Shown here: positions 39,741 through 47,845 of the stretch, one piece after another
How positions within the stretch are numbered: the first letter of the stretch is position 1
Layout: every line of letters starts with the position of its first letter
NCBI RefSeq assembly: GCF_019977735.1
Contig: NZ_AP025018.1
Location: 8,250,580 to 8,314,579, forward strand
Origin: Calothrix sp. PCC 7716
Lineage (GTDB): Bacteria > Cyanobacteriota > Cyanobacteriia > Cyanobacteriales > Nostocaceae
DNA length: 64,000 bases
Direction of reading: 5' to 3'
Translations under genes and position numbers: made by a program
The notes under the pieces: model-generated
What the model was told of the DNA's origin: nothing
Databases searched by the model: none
The model's input: only the letters and a program-made list of their open reading frames with translations

Positions 39741-39752
39741 TTAAATTTATAT

Positions 39753-39780
39753 AAACCGGGTTTGTAGTATTACCCGGTTT
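39753..39780 (+). terminator. Terminator after the second carotenoid gene
   Basis: AAACCGGG (39753-39760) and CCCGGTTT (39773-39780), followed by TTC. It lies between convergent genes and can serve both. Confidence 0.7.
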
Positions 39781-39781
39781 T

Positions 39782-40435
39782 TCATTGTGCTTTAGCTATA
39801 ATTTTAAAGGCTGGAGGGGCGCCGCTAAAAACGGTATTATAAACTAACCAGCCACTTTTTGTTTTTTGCAAGTAATTAGTTTGTGGGACATCGGAAGCTG
39901 GAGATTTTGCCAGTAATTCATTTGATTCAAGCGAAAATATTTTATGACTCCAAGTTTCTGTTAAATCTACCTTTGCAGTAGAGCCATCTGAGCTAATTTG
40001 AAAATTATGAAAAACTTGTTTCCGCAATTTGGAATAAATATAAGTTTTATGAGATTTTAGCTCCGAAACAAATTTTTGCTTTCTCTGTAGTTCTTCCCCT
40101 ATGTATGCTTTGCTAAGTACATCAGAATTTAAAGACTGATTTACTTCTCTATCGATATCATCAGCGTTTTTTATAGCATTTTTGAGTTCATCAATCTTTT
40201 TCTCAGCTTCCCGTCCATCTTCTGGTTTAATAGTAATTAAATTTTGTTGCGGTGTTTGAGCAGCAGCTTGACTTAATGCAAAAGATGTAGCTAACGTAGC
40301 CGTAGTACGACTAGCAATGTTTTCAGATGTATCTGTATTAACTTTTTTCGATTCAAGGCTTTTACAACTACTTAGTAGTAAGGCGATGGAGGTTGCGTAA
40401 AAACAAGTGTAGATAACATGGCGCCTAATCTTCAT
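39782..40435 (-). CDS. Lipoprotein with IMS/ARC6-like domain
   Basis: 217 residues. Signal with lipobox LLLSSC (Cys at about 24), an Ala/Gln/Thr-rich linker, a coiled stretch (REAEKKIDELKNAIKNADD), and a C-terminal NTF2-like part: KAYIGEELQRKQKFVSELKS, FQISSDGSTAKVDLTETWSH, YLQKTKSGWLVYN. That order resembles the IMS (DUF4101) domain of ARC6-type and stress proteins in cyanobacteria. It is anchored outside the plasma membrane. Domain call tentative. Confidence 0.65.
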   Translation of the reverse strand: MKIRRHVIYTCFYATSIALLLSSCKSLESKKVNTDTSENIASRTTATLATSFALSQAAAQTPQQNLITIKPEDGREAEKKIDELKNAIKNADDIDREVNQSLNSDVLSKAYIGEELQRKQKFVSELKSHKTYIYSKLRKQVFHNFQISSDGSTAKVDLTETWSHKIFSLESNELLAKSPASDVPQTNYLQKTKSGWLVYNTVFSGAPPAFKIIAKAQ

Positions 40436-40703
40436 CGTGATTCCCCCTGATTTAGCTTAACGCTATATAATCAAAACTATTTTATGCGTGCGGGCAAATG
40501 ATTCTTATTTGCATAATAAAGTATAAATACTCATGTATATGTTAAGTGTTATTAAACTACAATCAAATTTTTAATAATGATTGTTAATACAACTCAAGAT
40601 TTTGGCGCCGAAAACCACTATAAGGTTAAGAATTTCTAAAATTCAGTCAGGAGCATCCAGATTACGCCCTGATAAAAGAAATTCTTATGCTATATTGTTA
40701 TAC

Positions 40704-40775
40704 GGGTGACTAGCTCAATGGTAGAGCATAGGACTCTTAATCCTCAGGTTTTGGGTTCGAGTCCCAAGTCACCCA
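40704..40775 (+). tRNA. tRNA-Lys (CTT)
   Basis: 72-nt cloverleaf: acceptor GGGTGAC/GTCACCC, D stem GCTC/GAGC, anticodon loop CTCTTAA (anticodon CTT), T stem TTGGG/CCCAA with loop TTCGAGT, discriminator A. One mismatch at the top of the anticodon stem. It is the integration target of the element to the right; its 3' part is rebuilt by the att core, so the tRNA stays intact. Confidence 0.93.
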
Positions 40776-40777
40776 CT
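40734..40777. other. attL, 44-bp core in tRNA-Lys
   Basis: From the anticodon loop to two bases past the tRNA end; identical to 60067-60110 except A at 40746 versus T at 60079 (tRNA variable-loop position 44). This is the classic target of tyrosine integrases. Confidence 0.9.
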
Positions 40778-40801
40778 GATTTTACGCTTGTATCCGTATA
40801 A

Positions 40802-40834
40802 ATCTGACGAAAATCTGACGAGAACTTGACGAAA
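40802..40834. repeat. Three tandem 11-bp repeats beside attL
   Basis: ATCTGACGAAA, ATCTGACGAGA and ACTTGACGAAA lie head to tail 25 bp inside the element. Spacing of one helical turn and proximity to the core suggest arm-type integrase or excisionase sites. Confidence 0.6.
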
Positions 40835-40971
40835 CCACCCCTTGATAACCACGGTTTTAATGTGTTTCAGGTGACATACAGACGATTTTTTGGTAGCTTC
40901 AGTATTTTTACTAAAGTTAGTATCTTTTTTTGCGCGTAAAAAGGAATAGTACAAGAAAATTGTTAAAAACT

Positions 40972-41304
40972 ATGGCTGAACCAACGCTTGCCCAAGTATT
41001 CGGCACCAATGCCTCGCAAACTGCAACGGAACTAATAATTTCTAAAGTTGATTTAGCTACAGTTGGCTTAACTGCTAGTGCTGACAATACAGGAGAGTCT
41101 TTAATAACAGCTATATTGCTTTTATCAGAAATCGAACTAAATGAGACAAAGCAAGAGACTAACCCCGATATTCAAATAACGATTGTTAAATCCAATCAAC
41201 CATCAATTGTTAGCAGGAATAATCAGAACTATAGACAACTAACAATCAGCGTAGACTTGCAAACACCTGATACTGGTTCAGGCATCGACCCCGATAATTA
41301 CTAA
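40972..41304 (+). CDS. Element protein, possible virion component
   Basis: 110 residues from MAEPTLAQVFGTNASQTATE; a TTG start 42 bp upstream is less likely. It is beta-rich after residue 20, acidic, and has no membrane segment. It shares the theme 'FGTNASQTATELIISKVDL' with the protein two genes on (FGINAKQSTSNIIIRKADL), so the two are paralogs. First gene of a rightward block whose members overlap or nearly touch. I do not know the family; structural role inferred from position. Confidence 0.6.
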   Translation: MAEPTLAQVFGTNASQTATELIISKVDLATVGLTASADNTGESLITAILLLSEIELNETKQETNPDIQITIVKSNQPSIVSRNNQNYRQLTISVDLQTPDTGSGIDPDNY

Positions 41305-41305
41305 C

Positions 41306-42079
41306 ATGGCAGTAGCTACTAGGATTGATTCAGCATTAGCAGCTACTATCACCCAAACTAGCCTAGTGAATGCCCTTATTACTGCTTTCACTAATGCGGG
41401 TTATAGTGCTGCTTTCGATAATTACACTTCTGGAACCGACAGAGTATTAATTTATAGATTCGATGCGGATGCAAGTAAGACTTTTGGCAGTAACTTTTTA
41501 AGGATAAGAGTTACTACTGCTTTAGTAATTAACGTGACCATTGGGACAGCTTTTAACACAAGTACTAAAGCTTTGAGTAATGGAAGTACAGAAATAGTAT
41601 TTACGGCTTTAAGCACTACAGTAAATATTAATTTTACAGCTTTAAACGCTGGTAGCGAAGCAAGGTTAGTGTTACTTACTCAGGGTGCTACTTTTATCCC
41701 ATTGGGCATGATTATTCCCGCTAATCGCCCTAGTTGGTGGAATTTGGATAGTTGGAATTATGGATTTATATTTATAGCTTCTGCTATGAGCGTAATCAGA
41801 AGCAGTTCTATCAGTCCTTATTCAAACTCGGATTATGAAATTTTTTCTTCTACTAGATTGAGTGCAATAAATACTCAAACTAATAGGAGGGATGTTTTAA
41901 CGGGATTAATATTACTTACTCAGAGCAACGCTGGTGTTGCTGGCAAAACCTCTGATGATTTGGGTATCGCCGCTGCTACGGGTTCCGCACGATTTGACAC
42001 CTTAAGCTTTCCTGATAATACACAGCAATTTTTATTAGTAAATACTGGTACAAGTGGCTTCGCGGTGAGGGTTAATTGA
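41306..42079 (+). CDS. Element protein, possible virion surface or capsid component
   Basis: 257 residues. The N-terminal helix (TQTSLVNALITAFTNAGY) is followed by SGTDRVLIYRFDADASKTFGS and a long run of alternating beta strands rich in Thr, Ser and Asn, with RPSWWNLDSWNYGFIF in the middle. That composition is typical of viral structural proteins, and the size would suit a jelly-roll capsid protein. It is separated from the previous gene by one base and overlaps the next. Not recognised by family. Confidence 0.6.
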   Translation: MAVATRIDSALAATITQTSLVNALITAFTNAGYSAAFDNYTSGTDRVLIYRFDADASKTFGSNFLRIRVTTALVINVTIGTAFNTSTKALSNGSTEIVFTALSTTVNINFTALNAGSEARLVLLTQGATFIPLGMIIPANRPSWWNLDSWNYGFIFIASAMSVIRSSSISPYSNSDYEIFSSTRLSAINTQTNRRDVLTGLILLTQSNAGVAGKTSDDLGIAAATGSARFDTLSFPDNTQQFLLVNTGTSGFAVRVN

Positions 42080-42528
42080 TGTACTCAAGCAGCAAGATTA
42101 ATCAAGTAACTACTAGGAGCTTAATCGCTCCGAGTATTTCTTCAAAGGTAGTTAGTGGTGTACTAACTAGAGTAATAGCTACATTTACAAATTTACCTAA
42201 GTATATAAATTACTTAACCGAATTTCAGGCAATATTCGGTATTAATGCCAAGCAATCAACAAGTAATATCATTATCCGCAAAGCCGACTTATTAATTAAC
42301 GCATCTTCTAATAACTCAGCACAAGGCTTATTAGTTTGCTTATTAGTAAATAGCATCAAAGTTAATTTAGTAAACAACACTAAATTTAATTCTAGACTCT
42401 GGAATACAAGCATTTCAGGAGGAATTATTTTAAATCAAGTAATCATTGATTTATTTAATCCACTTGTAACGCTTGATGGGGAAGAATACGAACAAGTAAA
42501 CACTGTGTTAAATCTGATGGATTATTGA
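42079..42528 (+). CDS. Element protein, paralog of the first block gene
   Basis: 149 residues from the ATG at 42079, inside the previous TGA. The core FQAIFGINAKQSTSNIIIRKADLLI followed by QGLLVCLLVNSIKVNLV parallels the 110-residue protein (VFGTNASQTATELIISKVDLAT, SLITAILLLSEIELN). Both end with a strand pair ending EEYEQVNTVLNL or NYRQLTISVDL. Probably paired structural subunits. Confidence 0.6.
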   Translation: MYSSSKINQVTTRSLIAPSISSKVVSGVLTRVIATFTNLPKYINYLTEFQAIFGINAKQSTSNIIIRKADLLINASSNNSAQGLLVCLLVNSIKVNLVNNTKFNSRLWNTSISGGIILNQVIIDLFNPLVTLDGEEYEQVNTVLNLMDY

Positions 42529-42530
42529 TT

Positions 42531-43151
42531 ATGGGTATACATTGCAAAATTGGTGAATCTGCCAAAGTTTTCTATACTTTTGGTGATGACCCCAAAAAAG
42601 AATTTATTTATCATGCGGGTACTGCACCAATCGAAGTAGTAACAGGTAAAGAAGATAACCCAAATATAACGGGTGAGATGTACGCTTGGAACTTTTCTAC
42701 ATCCGCTAATCCTAGAACTACTTTAGAACAGATGCCCTTTGCTGCAAAAGGTAAATTAACTGGCTTTAGGGTTGAGAGATTAATTAATACGGCTACCATA
42801 GCAGAAGTTGAGTATGGAAATTGGGAATGTAGTTTTTTAGATGGGGATGGAAATAGACAATTCGGTTCTGCTGTTGGTTATTACCCCAACGATACGCCAA
42901 AGCTAGTCAAATTACTAAGAAGAGAAGAACCCCTAGACTCTGACTTTTGTAAGTTAGAGGTCAAGACATTTACAGGGGAAACAATGTTTAAAGTTACTGG
43001 TAAATGTCCAGTAGTTTACCGTGTAGCTTGCCTCAACTGCCCAGAAGGTGAGATTGAATGCACCAAATCTTCTTATCCTGGTTATTGCTGTATACCATGT
43101 CAAGATACAGCTAGTCGTATTAGAAACTTAGGAGCTAAAGTAAATGGCTGA
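42531..43151 (+). CDS. Element protein with Cys-rich C-terminus
   Basis: 206 residues from MGIHCKIGESAKVFYTFG. The N-terminal two thirds are beta-rich (WNFSTSANPRTTLEQ, KGKLTGFRVERLI). The last 45 residues hold nine cysteines: CPVVYRVACLNCPEGEIEC and SSYPGYCCIPCQD, as in disulphide- or metal-stabilised receptor-binding or spike domains. Its stop overlaps the next start by 8 bp. Role unknown; an extracellular or surface domain is likely. Confidence 0.6.
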   Translation: MGIHCKIGESAKVFYTFGDDPKKEFIYHAGTAPIEVVTGKEDNPNITGEMYAWNFSTSANPRTTLEQMPFAAKGKLTGFRVERLINTATIAEVEYGNWECSFLDGDGNRQFGSAVGYYPNDTPKLVKLLRREEPLDSDFCKLEVKTFTGETMFKVTGKCPVVYRVACLNCPEGEIECTKSSYPGYCCIPCQDTASRIRNLGAKVNG

Positions 43152-43440
43152 ATGTAAGGATATTGATAAGGCTCTACAAGAATTAGGTGGAAAGATAGAT
43201 GGTTTTAACGATAGGCTTAAAAACCTTGATGATAGGCTTAAAAAGGCTGAAAAATGCTGTAATAACAAGACAAAGCAAGAAGAGGGAAAAGGTGATGACT
43301 TAACAGATATTTTAAGGAGATTAGCTAAATTAGAAGATGTGGTAAATAAGATTGCAGCCTACATCGAGAGTTTAGAGAATGCCATTAAAGCAGCAATAAC
43401 CCCGTTAAAAGTATTAGTTAGTCTATTTAATGTTTTTTAA
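43144..43440 (+). CDS. Small coiled-coil element protein
   Basis: 98 residues, mostly heptad-like (LQELGGKIDGFNDRLKNLDD, RLKKAEKCC, DILRRLAKLEDVVNKIAAYI). A short repeat NDRLKNLDDRLKK is visible, as is a CC pair near residue 39. The hydrophobic end ALKAAITPLKVLVSLFNVF-like segment may touch the membrane. It may form trimers with the Cys-rich protein encoded just before. Confidence 0.55.
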   Translation: MAECKDIDKALQELGGKIDGFNDRLKNLDDRLKKAEKCCNNKTKQEEGKGDDLTDILRRLAKLEDVVNKIAAYIESLENAIKAAITPLKVLVSLFNVF

Positions 43441-43481
43441 ATAGTTAAACAAAATTTTAAACATTTATTTATAGGTAATAT

Positions 43482-45887
43482 ATGGGATTGGGTAGAGTAT
43501 CAATACCTAGCAATTCGTCATTTGAACAAACGGCTAGAGTGTTAAATGACTTAGTTCGTAAAATGCCTAAAGCTACCGAAGCTGTTAAGGATGCCGCTAA
43601 ACTGCGTGATGGTTTAACCGATGTTACTAAGCGGGTGAAACAAGCAAAAGAAGCGGCTGATAAAGGTTCTCAATTAGCTAAGAATGCACAACAGGAAATT
43701 AACAAATTAAAAAATTTGGGCAAAGACGTTAAAAAAGCTAAAGACGCTATTGATAACTTAAAAGCTGGTAAGTGGGCTAAAATCGGTGGTAGATTTGCTA
43801 GCTTTATGAACTTACTTACGTCAGCTTTGTCAATTTTTGGCGTAGTTTTAGGTTTTGGTAATTTATGGCTAACTAGTCAAGTTAACGAGTCTCAAATTAG
43901 GCAATTTGAACTAACGGGTAGAGAGTTTGCTATTCAATTTAAATTAATTCAAAAATCTTATTCTAGATTAAAAAATTTAGAAGATGGTTTCAAAAAGCTA
44001 AAGGGTGATTTAGACGCTACTAAAAAAACTTTGTATGGTGATGTTCAAAACTTACTTACAAACTTGCCTAAAGTCCGTAAGACAGCGAATGACGCACTTT
44101 ATGAGGTGCGAGCAGGTAGAAAAATACTTGAAGCTAAAATTGTTGATGCTGCCAAAAAAGGAAATGATGCTTTATACGAGGTGCGAGCAGGTAGAGCCAA
44201 GCTTGAGGCTCAACTAGCTACAATCAAAAAACAAGCTAACGACGCACTATTTGAAACGAGGCAAGGTAGGGTAAAGATTGATGCTAATTTACAAGCACAG
44301 TCAACTAGGTTAAATACTTTAGCTACAAGGGTCGGTTCTGTAGAGAGTGAGCTTAAACTTATTAAACCAACTACACCTAATGCCCCTAATCAAAACAATA
44401 GTGATGTAGTTCGTAAAATGGACTTTCCTAACTTAATTAGGCAAAATGCACAAACTATTAACGCCGTTATTGAGCCTTACACCGTAAAAACAGTAGATGG
44501 TAAATTAGAATCTTTTAGAAAGGGTTTTGATAGTAAACTAAACCAAAAACTTGATAGAGATAAACTTATTACCGAAATACAACAAAAATCTGGCGATATT
44601 CTTAGGATTATTACACCCGCAATTAATTCTACAATTGCTCCTGTCGCTGCATCTGTTAAAGGTCTAGAATTAGCAGTGCCTAACCTAGCTCAAGGCGTTG
44701 GCAATTTGGCTCAAAATGTGGGGGGTTTAAAAGCTGATGTAAATAACCTTACTCGTAGAGTTGAAAGGCAAGAAATAGAGAACAGCAAACAAGCTCTTGA
44801 TATTGAAACATTAAAAACAAGAACAAGGGAGCAAGAGAAGGTGAACGCTGAGGGTAATAAAAAGCTTGATGACTTACTTAAATGGACTTTAGGTATATCA
44901 CCAGCACTAGCGCTTATACCGCGCAAAACAGCTGATTTAATTAATCCAAATATCCCTAATATCAATCAAATTGGTCAAGCAGTACGGAATAATACACCAT
45001 CAACTTGTCGTTTTTCTGAGGCGCCAATCTATGCCGCAGCAGGTCAAGTAAACGCTCATAGCACTGCTTTGGATGTTGTCCAAACAGGGTTAATTACAGC
45101 CAATACCGGAATCGTTACCAATATAAACAATACTGCTAACACGATAAATACAAAATTAGGCGCACAGTTAACGGGTGGTATTGGCGGATTCCTTACTAAC
45201 TTCTTAGCAAGGTTTAATAAAGTTGCAGAATGGCTGCATCTTGACCGTGCGCTTAATATTCTCATTTGGTGGCAAACTTTACACAATGGCGCCATGCTAA
45301 GTAATAACATTTTTCAAACAATGGTATCCGGACTTAATAACGTACTTGCGTTTATTGGGATAAAAGATGCTGAAGGAAATAATTTAGACATTGGCTCGGT
45401 TGTTGGTAAAGCTTACGTAGATATGTTAAAAACCGCACTAGGCGAACAAACGTACAACAATCTAAATTCTACATGGAATAAAGCAAATAGAACATATCAA
45501 GCTGTTAGTAATGCTTTAAGTAATATTACAAGCATGTTTAATTCTGTTTTTGGTATTTTTAATATTATTGGGAACCGGATATCAAAAATTGCAAACGCTC
45601 TTAGATGGTTTGGGACAGTTGCTGATAATGCCTACACTTACATGAGTGAAACTAACAACTTTGGTAATCCAATTATTGATAACTTAACTAAAGCTAGTGA
45701 AGCTGTAGGCTCCTTTGAAACAGTGACTTCTGAAGTTTTAAACGTTAAAGTTCAGGGGGAAGAATTACTAAAAAATACCGATGAGATTAAAAAGAACATT
45801 AATATTTTTGAAAATTCTCAAGAAGCTAAAGACGTGCTAGAAAAAAGTAAAAATAAAGAACCGGAAGTAGGTGATGATGATGTCTAA
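43482..45887 (+). CDS. Long coiled-coil protein with membrane segments (virion fibre or tape-like)
   Basis: 801 residues, the largest structural candidate. Coiled coil at about 10-95, a hydrophobic segment at about 106-130 (SFMNLLTSALSIFGVVLGFG), then a long coiled coil to about 460 with three repeats NDALYEVRAGRKILEA, NDALYEVRAGRAKLEA, NDALFETRQGRVKIDA. The C-terminal third has hydrophobic helices (ALNILIWWQTLHNGAMLS, GIFNIIGNRI) and a charged tail. It could span the virion membrane, be a tape-measure analogue or an ejection protein. It lacks Cys except one. Confidence 0.6.
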   Translation: MGLGRVSIPSNSSFEQTARVLNDLVRKMPKATEAVKDAAKLRDGLTDVTKRVKQAKEAADKGSQLAKNAQQEINKLKNLGKDVKKAKDAIDNLKAGKWAKIGGRFASFMNLLTSALSIFGVVLGFGNLWLTSQVNESQIRQFELTGREFAIQFKLIQKSYSRLKNLEDGFKKLKGDLDATKKTLYGDVQNLLTNLPKVRKTANDALYEVRAGRKILEAKIVDAAKKGNDALYEVRAGRAKLEAQLATIKKQANDALFETRQGRVKIDANLQAQSTRLNTLATRVGSVESELKLIKPTTPNAPNQNNSDVVRKMDFPNLIRQNAQTINAVIEPYTVKTVDGKLESFRKGFDSKLNQKLDRDKLITEIQQKSGDILRIITPAINSTIAPVAASVKGLELAVPNLAQGVGNLAQNVGGLKADVNNLTRRVERQEIENSKQALDIETLKTRTREQEKVNAEGNKKLDDLLKWTLGISPALALIPRKTADLINPNIPNINQIGQAVRNNTPSTCRFSEAPIYAAAGQVNAHSTALDVVQTGLITANTGIVTNINNTANTINTKLGAQLTGGIGGFLTNFLARFNKVAEWLHLDRALNILIWWQTLHNGAMLSNNIFQTMVSGLNNVLAFIGIKDAEGNNLDIGSVVGKAYVDMLKTALGEQTYNNLNSTWNKANRTYQAVSNALSNITSMFNSVFGIFNIIGNRISKIANALRWFGTVADNAYTYMSETNNFGNPIIDNLTKASEAVGSFETVTSEVLNVKVQGEELLKNTDEIKKNINIFENSQEAKDVLEKSKNKEPEVGDDDV

Positions 45888-46518
45888 ATACAATTTCGAT
45901 AAATTTAAAAAGAAATTTCGTAAAGTTCATAACTTACAGGTGCAACGAGCTATTAAAATAGCTAAGGATGAAAAAGTAAAAAATACCAAGCTAAGTTTAT
46001 TAACTGATTGCCTAATCGATGCAAATGATACGGCTCAAATGTTGCTTCTCAAATCTCATTTCTTTTGGACTAACTTAGGAAACTTAAATAATAAAATTGA
46101 TGCCGTTGCTAGTATTCCAGTCTCTTGGGTAATTACACCGGGAAGTAGTATCCCTCAGCTTGCAATAGTCTTTAGAGCAAAGGAGGCGAAACGTAGCGGA
46201 AACTATACCATCTATATTCCGCATTACAACGGGAACCGCAATCCTGTTATAAAGCCTTATACGAAAGGAGAGTATGGCTATGTATTTGAATGTAAAGACA
46301 ATTCAAAAATGATTATTTATGCCAATTCTCACAAGTCAGCAGAGGCATACATAAAAAATAACCTCTTGGAATACGTGGATAAGCGCTTTTTACCAGGAAT
46401 AGGTAAACCTATTAAAAGAGCAGGTATCAAAAAAAATACAATGCAACCGTACAGGGCTGACTTTTACCCCAATGGAGCAAGTGAGGGAGAGCGCCCAATC
46501 TGGCGTCATTATTTCTAA
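45880..46518 (+). CDS. Basic element protein
   Basis: 212 residues. Four in-frame start codons (GTG then three ATG, 45871-45882) precede SKYNFDKFKKKFRKVHN; the last gives the best spacing to GGAAGTAGG. A very basic N-terminal helix is followed by a mixed domain with NYTIYIPHYNGNRNPVIKPY and ENSKMIIYANSHKSAEAYI-like patterns. It ends RPIWRHYF. It overlaps the previous gene by 8 bp. Unknown; the basic helix suggests nucleic acid or membrane contact. Confidence 0.55.
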   Translation: MSKYNFDKFKKKFRKVHNLQVQRAIKIAKDEKVKNTKLSLLTDCLIDANDTAQMLLLKSHFFWTNLGNLNNKIDAVASIPVSWVITPGSSIPQLAIVFRAKEAKRSGNYTIYIPHYNGNRNPVIKPYTKGEYGYVFECKDNSKMIIYANSHKSAEAYIKNNLLEYVDKRFLPGIGKPIKRAGIKKNTMQPYRADFYPNGASEGERPIWRHYF

Positions 46519-46524
46519 AAAGAT

Positions 46525-46546
46525 GCGCGGATATATATATCCGCGC
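46525..46546. terminator. Perfect 22-bp palindrome
   Basis: GCGCGG, ten alternating A/T, CCGCGC: fully self-complementary, seven bases after a stop codon, followed by GGGTTTG. It is likely a terminator dividing the structural block, though the missing loop and weak T-run leave room for a protein or resolution site. Confidence 0.5.
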
Positions 46547-46659
46547 GGGGTTTGATAAACATTTGTATGTATTTTCTACAGTGTCAAAAGGATTGTGGCG
46601 ATTTTATAGTCAAAGAGTCAAACAATTTTGTTGTAACTATTTTTCTTTAAAGGTAGATT

Positions 46660-46902
46660 ATGCCAGCACCAATTACAGGAAACGATATTAAGTCCACTCA
46701 CAAATCAGCAGCGCTATTAGAAGTCGCCATGAGTCTTCAAGCTTCTGAATTTGCTGTACCGGAAGAAACCCGCCCAAACAACATAACTGTAACTTTTGAT
46801 GCTGAAGCTAGAACAGCATCAGTTACAGCTACATTGCCAGTTACTTTTACTGCTGATGTTGATGGTAAACCCGTTATTGCCGCTACTGATTACATCCCAT
46901 AA
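46660..46902 (+). CDS. Small element protein
   Basis: 80 residues, acidic, no Cys, no Trp. Two parts: a helix (TGNDIKSTHKSAALLEVAMS) and a beta hairpin region (ITVTFDAEARTASVTATLPV, TFTADVDGKPV). AAAGG lies 7 bp before the ATG, after a 140-bp leader with the palindrome, so this gene has its own strong expression signals. Such an isolated small gene with a good ribosome site could be an abundant virion protein. Unknown family. Confidence 0.55.
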   Translation: MPAPITGNDIKSTHKSAALLEVAMSLQASEFAVPEETRPNNITVTFDAEARTASVTATLPVTFTADVDGKPVIAATDYIP

Positions 46903-46916
46903 TTTTTTAAAACAAT

Positions 46917-47366
46917 ATGGCAACTAAAGGCCCAACTAAAGGCGGTCGGATTCTGGTTAAGCTTCCCTTTGGTGAAACTCAAAAGGAAAGCTCAAAAGAA
47001 AACGCCAAAAGTCAATACGTAGCAATCAAAGAAAACGTAGCGAAAGCTCTAGGTTTTAAACCAGTTGATAAAATGCCTACGGTACAAGTCAAAGCAAAAA
47101 TTGGTAAAGGTAATGCTGAGGTTACAATTACCCGTCTTGTTAGAGGCGCCTATAAACGACGTTCCGTAAAATTGCTTTTTAAATCTCAAAAAAGTATTGG
47201 TGGTAAGTCTGTCAAGACTGTAAGTCTTCCCTTACCGAGTGGTGTAACAATGGCAGATGTTGCTAAATACTTTAATGAAGGGGCAGGAAAAGCGGCAGGA
47301 GTATCAGGAATGGTGACGCCAGATGGTATTAAGGTTCAGTGGGACACCATTAGTATCAAGAAATAA
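46917..47366 (+). CDS. Basic element protein, possible capsid component
   Basis: 149 residues, Lys-rich, with alternating strands (GGRILVKLPFGE, AEVTITRLVRGAYKRRSVKL, KSVKTVSLPLPSGVTMADV). No Cys, Trp or membrane segment. It follows the 80-residue gene by 14 bp and shares its stop with the next start (TAATGG). Size and composition suit a DNA-facing capsid or nucleoid-type protein, but this is inference only. Confidence 0.55.
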   Translation: MATKGPTKGGRILVKLPFGETQKESSKENAKSQYVAIKENVAKALGFKPVDKMPTVQVKAKIGKGNAEVTITRLVRGAYKRRSVKLLFKSQKSIGGKSVKTVSLPLPSGVTMADVAKYFNEGAGKAAGVSGMVTPDGIKVQWDTISIKK

Positions 47367-47845
47367 TGGCTCGCTTAAAGCTTAGTCCTAAAAACTGGCG
47401 ATTGATAAAAAACGTTAATCGTTTAGCTCGTCAGTTTCCAAGCGGCGCTCAATGGGTACCAATTCCACCAGATATATTTAAGATATCAGTACCACTTTGC
47501 ATAGTACTGATATCAGCACCTGAAGCTAAATATAATTGGTGGTTTGCTGGATGGGTTAAGGCTTACTTATACAGTGGCGCGTTTGTAAGCCGCCAACTGA
47601 TAGGGATTAAAGATTGGCGATTGGGGATTGACCGTGCTGAGATTATTGATTTTAGGTTTTATGAAGCTAATCAATATGCTTTAGAAATTTCTTTCCCCAA
47701 ATGGCATCGAAAAATTAAATATCAGGTGTGGGAGTACACGGGAACTCTTACTGATGCCACAGATACTGATATACAGCGTGTGCTTGCTCAATTAGCAAGT
47801 ATTGAAAAAAAGGTCAACGATATTTCTGAGTTTGGGCGTTCATGA
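47366..47845 (+). CDS. Element protein, Trp-rich
   Basis: 159 residues. A basic start (KLSPKNWRLIKNVNRLARQF) is followed by VPLCIVLISAPEAKYNWWFAG, a run with many aromatics (nine Trp overall), and a C-terminal coiled end (DIQRVLAQLASIEKKVNDIS). Overlaps both neighbours by 1-4 bp. Family not recognised; a baseplate-, vertex- or membrane-associated role is possible. Confidence 0.55.
   Translation: MARLKLSPKNWRLIKNVNRLARQFPSGAQWVPIPPDIFKISVPLCIVLISAPEAKYNWWFAGWVKAYLYSGAFVSRQLIGIKDWRLGIDRAEIIDFRFYEANQYALEISFPKWHRKIKYQVWEYTGTLTDATDTDIQRVLAQLASIEKKVNDISEFGRS

Noticed and set aside
40769-40954. 61-residue minus-strand frame at attL
   Set aside because: It overlaps the tRNA end and the 11-bp repeats and shows no protein-like pattern.
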